A stretch of 10,836 bases of DNA from an archaeon. GTDB lineage: Archaea; Thermoproteota; Nitrososphaeria; Nitrososphaerales; Gagatemarchaeaceae. Position 1 is the stretch's first letter. The number at the start of each line of letters is the position of its first letter. Positions 6,400 to 10,836 of this stretch are shown in pieces. The notes under the pieces were generated by a model, which saw only the letters and a program-made list of their open reading frames with translations, did no database searches and had not been told where the DNA came from. The stretch spans positions 1 to 10,836 of the forward strand of contig JAKAPN010000010.1 of NCBI GenBank assembly GCA_021822995.1. Reading direction: 5' to 3'. Both the position numbers and the translations under genes were made by a program.

Positions 6400-7340
6400 C
6401 GTGGCGGCTTCACTTTGGTCAAGATGTCGCGCACGACCTGCCGCGGGTCCGTGGCTGTTCCGACGAGGATCGCCGACTGGTCAAGCTTGACCCTGTGTCC
6501 GAGTACGAACACCGCCACTTCCTTGATGTCTTCAGGGACCACGTAGTCCCTCCCGTCCAGGAACGCGACAGCCCTGGCGCAGTGCGTCAGCTGGACGAGC
6601 GCCCTCGGGCTCGCCCCCAGGCTGAGCCGTCCCTCCTTCCTTGTCTCCAGCCCCAGGACCGCCAGGTAGTCTACTATCTCGTCCGAAACCTTCACGCTTG
6701 CCACTTCCTGGAGGGACTTCGCCAGCTCGTCCACGCCAACCACCACCTCGACCTGGGTGGTCGACATGTCGCTCAGGTTCCTTTTGAGAATCGCCGACTC
6801 CGTGCCGAGGTTCGGATAGCCAAGCTCGATGCGCATCAAGAAGCGGTCCAGCTGGTTCTCAGGGAGCGGGTACACTCCCTGGAACTCCTGCGGGTTCTGG
6901 GTGGCGATGACCATGAACGGGTCCGGGAGCGGCTCGGTCCGCCCCTCCACCGTCACCTGGGTCTCCTGCATCGACTCCAGCAGCGCGCTCTGGACCTTCG
7001 GGGGAGCCCTGTTTATCTCGTCTGCGAGGAGGAGGTTGGTGAACACCGGGCCCTTCCTGAACTCGAACTCCCGGTCTTTCATGTTGAAGATGAAGCCACC
7101 TAGCATGTCCATCGGGAGCATGTCTGGCGTGAACTGGATGCGCTTGAACTCGACTCCCATGCACCTGGCGAACGACTTCGCCAAGATGGTCTTGGACACG
7201 CCCGGCACGCCTTCAAGCAGGACGTGCCCACGGGCCAGGAAGGAGACCAAGAGGAGCTCCGTCTCCTTCTCCCTCCCCACGACCACCCTCCCTACCTGGT
7301 CAAGCACTCTTTGTTTTAGTTCCCTTTCCAACAAGTCCAC
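6396..7340 (-). CDS. MoxR-family AAA+ ATPase
   Basis: A 314-residue protein with the complete MoxR set. Walker A is GVPGVSKT (44-51), followed by the family signature FKRIQFTPDMLPMDMLGG (65-82). Walker B is LLLADEINRAPPKVQSALLE (103-122), sensor 1 is VIATQNP (144-150) and the arginine-finger region is LPENQLDRFLMR (159-170). Sensor 2 is GASPRA (242-247), and the C-terminal lid ends before KVKPPR. MoxR ATPases are cytosolic hexameric chaperone-like motors that remodel or mature partner proteins, usually with DUF58 or VWA proteins. Here the DUF58 gene follows directly, and the upstream gene overlaps by 41 bases. The GTG at 7340 has little ribosome-binding support. The GGAGTGG just after it would suit the TTGs at 7334 or 7331, so the start may be two or three codons later. 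Confidence 0.96.
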   Translation of the reverse strand: MDLLERELKQRVLDQVGRVVVGREKETELLLVSFLARGHVLLEGVPGVSKTILAKSFARCMGVEFKRIQFTPDMLPMDMLGGFIFNMKDREFEFRKGPVFTNLLLADEINRAPPKVQSALLESMQETQVTVEGRTEPLPDPFMVIATQNPQEFQGVYPLPENQLDRFLMRIELGYPNLGTESAILKRNLSDMSTTQVEVVVGVDELAKSLQEVASVKVSDEIVDYLAVLGLETRKEGRLSLGASPRALVQLTHCARAVAFLDGRDYVVPEDIKEVAVFVLGHRVKLDQSAILVGTATDPRQVVRDILTKVKPPR

Positions 7341-7689
7341 TCCCCAGTTTTACCGCGAGAGAAATCACGTCCTCCTGCCCCGCCTTGGGCTCCTCTCTCC
7401 CTCCATATCTGTAGGCTTCGTAGGCCGCCAGCCTCCCCCGCACCTTCTCCCAGTCCGTCCTGACCCCCGCCTCCCTCATCCGCTCGAAGGCCTCTTCCCA
7501 GGTGTATCCCTGCGAAAGGTCCGGGAGGAACTTTGCGATCGTCCGGTCCAGCATCTCGAACGCTTCTTTCAGGTCCATCGAGTCAGCGGGCCTGATCCTC
7601 CGCATCAGGGCGTATCCCACGGCAACGGCGCCCAACACCGCCGCATCAGCGACGGCCAGCCAGGTCTCCAGCAGGATCTCACCCGTCAA
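7300..7689 (-). CDS. Small single-pass membrane protein with DUF4129-like cytosolic tail
   Basis: A 129-residue protein from TTG 7689. A single membrane helix (about 7-29, ending MRRIRP) is followed by a soluble tail containing GYTWEEAFERMREAGVRTDW and, a few residues on, LAAYEAYRYGGREE. The tail resembles the DUF4129 segment found at the C terminus of membrane transglutaminase-like proteins that cluster with MoxR and DUF58. No transglutaminase Cys-His-Asp core is present, so it would be the adaptor piece alone. The basic RRIRP after the helix points to a cytosolic C-terminal tail, which could contact MoxR (inference). The start has a good GGTGAGG motif. It overlaps the gene before by 11 bases and moxR by 41. 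The DUF4129 resemblance is read by eye and is moderate. Confidence 0.75.
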   Translation of the reverse strand: MTGEILLETWLAVADAAVLGAVAVGYALMRRIRPADSMDLKEAFEMLDRTIAKFLPDLSQGYTWEEAFERMREAGVRTDWEKVRGRLAAYEAYRYGGREEPKAGQEDVISLAVKLGSGLVGKGTKTKSA

Positions 7690-8491
7690 TGGTCCTCACC
7701 GTCGAGTTGGCCACATATTCGAGGATCCCCAGGGAGGTCGTCGGGAGCGCTCCATATGGGCCGCTGGGGGAAAGCACAACGGTCGTCCCTCCAGGCGAGC
7801 TATAGTACCCTACCACGGTGGCGTTGATCTCCAGCTGCTGAATGCTGAATACGGCGTAGGATGCGTTCTCCGGCAACGTAGCCTGGCCCAACCCCACCAC
7901 CTGGTAGAGGCTGTACCTGTCGTAGCTGAAGGAGCCTTGCACTTCTGCGTACAACAACCCTCCCGGCTGCAGGCCGTATGACTGGTCGGGGTTGACGACA
8001 GACAGCGCAGTCAACCTGGTCAGCTGAGGCGCAACCACGATGACAAGCTCGGTCGTCGCGTTCCCGCTGAAGCTGATCGGGCTCGTGAAGTTGAACTCCG
8101 GCGTCGCCGCTTCTATGGAATAGTTCCCCGCCGTCACCGCGATGGAGCTGGCTCCTGACGAGTTGGTGATCGCGTAGTAGGTGAGCGGCCTTCCTAGCCT
8201 TGACAGGGCGACTTCGGTGGCCGTGAGCGTGAAAAGGAGGTTCGTCATCGGCTCTCGCCGGGAATCGTTCGACCCTGGGCTTGACGTGAACGTCAGCTCC
8301 CCCCCGGGGACGGAGAACGCCTCCACGAGAAGGTGAGGGAACTTCCCGTTCAGCGTCGAGCTCTTCCCTCCTCCGCCGAACCCGCCTGCGCCCACCCCGC
8401 CCAGTCCGGTGGCGTCGAAGGTAAGCCCCATGGCCACGGTCGCTATCACGAATATGATAAGCAGCAGCGCCGCCGTCAACCGGGAGCTCAA
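7679..8491 (-). CDS. N-terminally anchored, sequon-rich surface protein, first gene of the MoxR/DUF58 operon
   Basis: The most likely start is TTG 8491, giving 270 residues beginning (M)SSRLTAALLLIIFVIATVAM. It has one N-terminal membrane helix or uncleaved signal anchor, then a glycine-rich linker (GLGGVGAGGFGGGG) and a beta-rich Ser/Thr ectodomain. At least eight N-x-S/T sequons are present (for example NDS, NSS, NYS, NFT, NAT, NAS, NST). There is no C-terminal anchor and I recognise no catalytic motif or named family. The open frame continues upstream to 8899 but only as a shadow of the aldehyde dehydrogenase gene. The TATA box centred at about 8528 predicts a transcription start near 8501, leaving about ten bases of leader before TTG 8491. 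TTG 8479 is an alternative. It is probably a surface subunit or client of the MoxR/DUF58 system (inference). Confidence 0.72.
   Translation of the reverse strand: MSSRLTAALLLIIFVIATVAMGLTFDATGLGGVGAGGFGGGGKSSTLNGKFPHLLVEAFSVPGGELTFTSSPGSNDSRREPMTNLLFTLTATEVALSRLGRPLTYYAITNSSGASSIAVTAGNYSIEAATPEFNFTSPISFSGNATTELVIVVAPQLTRLTALSVVNPDQSYGLQPGGLLYAEVQGSFSYDRYSLYQVVGLGQATLPENASYAVFSIQQLEINATVVGYYSSPGGTTVVLSPSGPYGALPTTSLGILEYVANSTVRTIDG
7694..7700 (-). promoter_or_regulatory. Shine-Dalgarno motif deciding the TTG start of the small membrane protein
   Basis: GGTGAGG lies four bases before TTG 7689, within the last codons of the preceding gene. It is one of the best ribosome-binding matches in the window and supports the unusual TTG start. 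Confidence 0.55.
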
Positions 8492-8523
8492 CGGGATACG
8501 GTGCGTCGACGGGGCGCGACCGA

Positions 8524-8531
8524 CTAAAAAG
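8524..8531 (-). promoter_or_regulatory. TATA box of the six-gene MoxR/DUF58 operon
   Basis: CTTTTTAG on the minus strand is preceded by AACAAT, which fits a purine-rich BRE. The similar ACAAATCTTATAC occurs at the aldehyde dehydrogenase promoter. It lies about 37 bases before TTG 8491, and no other TATA box is evident at the junctions between here and 2878. The T-run may also act as a termination signal for the upstream gene. Confidence 0.55.
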
Positions 8532-8532
8532 A

Positions 8533-8542
8533 TTGTTAACAA
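8533..8542 (-). repeat. Perfect 10-base palindrome next to the operon TATA box
   Basis: TTGTTAACAA is a perfect inverted repeat one base upstream of the TATA box (minus-strand sense), covering the expected BRE position. A regulator bound there would block TFB/TBP, so it is a candidate operator. At this length chance is possible. Confidence 0.35.
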
Positions 8543-8543
8543 G

Positions 8544-8571
8544 ACCGGCGCGGCGCCGGTCCACCGCGCCG
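8544..8571 (-). terminator. Possible hairpin terminator after the aldehyde dehydrogenase gene
   Basis: Directly after the TAG stop, the minus strand holds the palindrome 8560-8544 (arms ACCGGCGC and GCGCCGGT around one base). An alternative stem pairs 8571-8564 (CGGCGCGG) with 8553-8546 (CCGCGCCG). The two are mutually exclusive. The T-run at 8530-8525 follows about 14 bases later. Archaeal termination depends mainly on the T-run, so the role of the hairpin is uncertain. Confidence 0.4.
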
Positions 8572-10038
8572 CTAGCTTATCGGGAACGCCCACTTCTTGC
8601 CGTTGGCGTATTCGAGCACCTGGATGCTCTTTGTCTCGTAGTAGTGGTCCAGCCCCTCTAGCCCGAGCTCCCTCCCGAACCCGCTCTGCTTGAACCCGCC
8701 GAACGGTACTTCGGCCCTCGAAATCGGCGGGGAGTTGACCCAGGTGGTCCCCGCCTGTATCCTCTCGGCCGCGTGGTACGCCCTCTCGACGTCCCTGGTC
8801 CAGACCGACGACCCCAGGCCAAAGGGGGTGTCGTTGGCGCGCTCCAGGGCTTCCTCGAGGTCCTTCACGACGAATATCGGGAGCGCAGGCCCGAAGCACT
8901 CCTCCTTCGCCATCTGAGCGTCATACCCGACGTCGGTGAGGACCGCGGGGTTGTAGAAGTTCCCCTTCTCCAGCCCGTTCCCTGCCGCCCTCCCTCCCTT
9001 TACGAGGTCCTTGGCCCCCCTGTTCTCCGCGTCCTCGACCATGGACTCGACCTTGGCCCTCTGCTCCTCGGTGTGGACTGGTCCCATGTGGGTCCCCTTG
9101 TCCATCCCGTTGCCTATCCTGATCGTCTTCACCTTCTCCGCGAACGCCCTGATGAACTCGTCAGCGATCGACTCGAAGAGGAAAAGCCGCTTTACCGAGG
9201 TGCACGACTGGCCGCAGTTCCTGAACCTCCCCCAAGCGGCGCCTTCCACCGCCAGTGCAAGGTCAGCGTCGTCGCAGACTATCATAGGATCCGACCCTCC
9301 GAGCTCCAGCGTCAGCCGCTTGATGTGCTTGGCCGAGCCCTCCATTATCCTCCGCCCTGTGCCTGTCTCCCCGGTGAACGCTATCTTCGCCACCTTCGGG
9401 TTGTCCAGCAGCTCCTCTCCCACCACCGCTCCGGGTCCCGTGACCACGTTGACCGCTCCGGGGGTGAGCCCCGCCTTCACCATGAGGCTTCCTACCTTGA
9501 TGTCCGTTATCGGGGTGGTGCTCGCGGGTTTGACAACGAAAGTGTTCCCCGCAGCGAGCCCTGGGGCGACCTTCCACCCCATCAGCGAAACGGGGAAGTT
9601 CCACGGCAGGATGGCGCCGACAACCCCGAGCGGCCGCTTCGTCACTATGAAGAACCCCTCGCCGGTCGAGAAGCGCGTGTGCGCCCCCCGCTCCCTGCCG
9701 ATCAACCCTGAGTAGTACTCGCAGGTGTTCGCGAACGAGTTGACCTCGCCCCGCGCTTCGCCCAGCGGCTTCCCCTGCTCGAGGGTCAGCGTGGTCGCTA
9801 GGTCCTCGACGTTGGCCCGCACCAGCTCCGCTATCTTGAGAAGGGTACGGGACCGCTCTATCGCAGGCTTCTCCGACCAGACCTTGTATGCGTCGCTCGC
9901 CGCGTCAATCGCCCGCTTCGCGTCCTCCCTCGTCCCCTTGGGGACTGAGTCCACGACCTCCCCGGTGGCCGGGTTCGACACCTTGATCACGTCCGCCCCC
10001 TGGGCGTCCGCAGGCTGTCCTTCGATGAGCATCTTCAT
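8572..10038 (-). CDS. NAD(P)-dependent aldehyde dehydrogenase, succinate-semialdehyde-dehydrogenase-like
   Basis: A full-length 488-residue ALDH from ATG 10038. Seen: oxyanion-hole Asn147 in LPWNFP, cofactor Lys170 in VVKPAS, the FTGETGTGRRI cofactor turn (221-231), general-base Glu245 in LELGG, nucleophile Cys279 in NCGQSC, and KEECFGP (378-384) contacting the nicotinamide ribose. It ends with the PFGGFKQSGFGRELG segment. The stretch TLEQGKPLGEARGEV (85-99) is typical of the succinate-semialdehyde/glycolaldehyde/lactaldehyde dehydrogenase group. It oxidises an aldehyde to a carboxylic acid in the cytosol. The exact substrate is open, and archaeal non-phosphorylating glyceraldehyde dehydrogenases look similar. 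It has its own TATA box but lies directly behind an iron alcohol dehydrogenase gene, suggesting linked alcohol-aldehyde-acid chemistry. Confidence 0.93.
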   Translation of the reverse strand: MKMLIEGQPADAQGADVIKVSNPATGEVVDSVPKGTREDAKRAIDAASDAYKVWSEKPAIERSRTLLKIAELVRANVEDLATTLTLEQGKPLGEARGEVNSFANTCEYYSGLIGRERGAHTRFSTGEGFFIVTKRPLGVVGAILPWNFPVSLMGWKVAPGLAAGNTFVVKPASTTPITDIKVGSLMVKAGLTPGAVNVVTGPGAVVGEELLDNPKVAKIAFTGETGTGRRIMEGSAKHIKRLTLELGGSDPMIVCDDADLALAVEGAAWGRFRNCGQSCTSVKRLFLFESIADEFIRAFAEKVKTIRIGNGMDKGTHMGPVHTEEQRAKVESMVEDAENRGAKDLVKGGRAAGNGLEKGNFYNPAVLTDVGYDAQMAKEECFGPALPIFVVKDLEEALERANDTPFGLGSSVWTRDVERAYHAAERIQAGTTWVNSPPISRAEVPFGGFKQSGFGRELGLEGLDHYYETKSIQVLEYANGKKWAFPIS

Positions 10039-10070
10039 GTTGATTCCTGCCTCGCACCCTCCGCCCGCAC

Positions 10071-10077
10071 GTATAAG
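10071..10077 (-). promoter_or_regulatory. TATA box for the aldehyde dehydrogenase gene
   Basis: CTTATAC on the minus strand is preceded by ACAAAT (BRE-like) and centred about 36 bases before ATG 10038. The predicted leader is about ten bases. It lies just after the alcohol dehydrogenase stop codon (10087-10089), so the aldehyde dehydrogenase can be transcribed independently. Confidence 0.6.
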
Positions 10078-10086
10078 ATTTGTCGC

Positions 10087-10836
10087 CTAAGAGTCGAGGC
10101 TCCCCTTCCACATCCGTCCGTACAGGGCAGCCATGCTCTTCGCGTCGAAGACGAGCGGGCTGTTGGGCCGAGGATACATGGTCACGCACTCGTCTGCAAG
10201 GGCAGGGAGGTCGCCTTCGGCGACCCCGAGGGCTTCCAGGGTAGTCGGGATCTTCAGGTGCGCAGCCATTGCCATCACCCTGGCGCCAATGGCCTTTCCA
10301 AGTTCAGCGGGGTCTTCGGTCCCGGACACCCCGAAAGCATCCGCGAGCTTCTTCATCTTCGGCGCGCACGCGACAGCGTAGTTAGATATCACGTAAGGCA
10401 GGGGGAGCCCGCACGACACCCCGTGGGCGAGCTTGAAGCGGGTGGCGATCGTGTATCCAATCGAGTGGCCGTAGACCATCTTAGCCTGCAGGGCGATCCC
10501 TCCCAGGAGCGCGCCCAGGCTCATGGCTTCCCTTGCCTCGCGGTCTCCCCCGGAATCGTAAGCCCTTTCGAGGCTCTGGGCTATCACCCGGATCCCTTCC
10601 AGCGCCGCCGAATCTGTGATGGGGCTGGCCAGGGCGGACAGGTAGGCTTCCGTGTTGTGGCAGAGGGCGTCCATCCCAGTGGCTGCGGTCACCCCCTGAG
10701 GCATCGACAACGTGAGCTCCGGGTCCACTACGGCGACCGAAGGAAGGAGGAGAGGGCTGTTTATCCACTGCTTGTGGCCGTCGACGGTCACCATCGAAGT
10801 GACCGTCAGCTCTGCGCCGGTGCCGGCTGTGGTGGG
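10087..10836 (-). CDS. Iron-containing alcohol dehydrogenase, 5' part outside the window
   Basis: The frame is open to the window edge; 249 C-terminal residues are visible, beginning PTTAGTGAELT, the family's nucleotide/substrate-site motif. Next come SPLLLPSVAVVDPELTLSMP and GVTAATGMDALCHNTEAYLS, which supply two expected metal ligands (Asp and His of DALCH). Two further His ligands lie 14 residues apart in GHSIGYTIATRFKLAHG, the spacing of His263 and His277 in FucO. The His four residues after the first of these (His267 in FucO) is replaced by Tyr. These cytosolic enzymes interconvert alcohols and aldehydes or ketones with NAD(P)H. Family members include 4-hydroxybutyrate dehydrogenase and succinic semialdehyde reductase, which would fit the downstream aldehyde dehydrogenase, but the substrate is not proven. 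Confidence 0.94.
   Translation of the reverse strand, partial: PTTAGTGAELTVTSMVTVDGHKQWINSPLLLPSVAVVDPELTLSMPQGVTAATGMDALCHNTEAYLSALASPITDSAALEGIRVIAQSLERAYDSGGDREAREAMSLGALLGGIALQAKMVYGHSIGYTIATRFKLAHGVSCGLPLPYVISNYAVACAPKMKKLADAFGVSGTEDPAELGKAIGARVMAMAAHLKIPTTLEALGVAEGDLPALADECVTMYPRPNSPLVFDAKSMAALYGRMWKGSLDS

Noticed and set aside
6829..7827. Long plus-strand open frame (332 codons) across moxR and its upstream neighbours
   Set aside because: It is antisense to Walker A, Walker B and sensor motifs. The composition is Ser/Pro/Arg-rich, as expected of a shadow frame.
8492..8899. Upstream extension of the first operon gene to 8899
   Set aside because: This part is an out-of-frame reading of the aldehyde dehydrogenase C terminus, and it crosses the operon TATA box. 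A signal anchor begins after TTG 8491.
8773..9711. Long plus-strand open frame (312 codons) inside the aldehyde dehydrogenase gene
   Set aside because: The minus strand has every ALDH catalytic motif over this span. The antisense frame has no recognisable domain and no promoter.

Overview
The window looks archaeal, probably from a GC-rich member of the TACK/Thermoproteota branch (possibly near Nitrososphaeria; this placement is an inference). The evidence is an archaeal-type ribosomal protein uS10, TATA boxes placed about 25-37 bases before start codons, at least two apparently leaderless genes (start codon 25-28 bases from the TATA centre), frequent GTG/TTG starts inside operons, and GGTG-type Shine-Dalgarno motifs only at operon-internal genes. 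There are no tRNA or rRNA genes, CRISPR arrays or insertion sequences, and coding density is very high.

Layout. Plus strand, left edge: the 3' part of an extended-SDR sugar-nucleotide epimerase/dehydratase (1-738), then a leaderless VOC/PhnB-like protein (791-1207). Everything else is on the minus strand. uS10 (1204-1515) meets the VOC gene tail to tail with overlapping stop codons. Next, reading leftward, is a two-gene unit: a stand-alone cyclic-nucleotide-binding-domain protein (2407-2832, leaderless), then a xylose-isomerase-like TIM-barrel protein (1574-2374).

The centre (2878-8491) is a tight six-gene operon read right to left. Its genes encode an N-terminally anchored, sequon-rich surface protein, a small membrane protein with a DUF4129-like tail, a MoxR AAA+ ATPase, a divergent DUF58 protein, a multi-pass membrane protein, and a large secreted protein with a carboxypeptidase-regulatory-like domain and a C-terminal membrane anchor. 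Every junction overlaps (4 to 41 bases). One promoter with a TATA box at 8524-8531 appears to drive it. The make-up suggests a cell-envelope assembly or maturation machine in which the cytosolic MoxR ATPase acts through membrane-anchored DUF58 on surface glycoproteins. This is the most interesting part of the window. The DUF58 gene appears to lack a normal start codon: its conserved N-terminal motif lies upstream of the first ATG/GTG/TTG, with an ATA in an ATAA overlap with the moxR stop.

Right end: an aldehyde dehydrogenase of the succinate-semialdehyde-dehydrogenase-like type (8572-10038) with its own promoter, downstream of the 3' part of an iron-containing alcohol dehydrogenase (10087 to the window edge). 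The pair could oxidise an alcohol to an acid through an aldehyde, or reduce the aldehyde in the reverse sense. 4-hydroxybutyrate/succinate semialdehyde is one candidate substrate set, but the sequence does not prove it.
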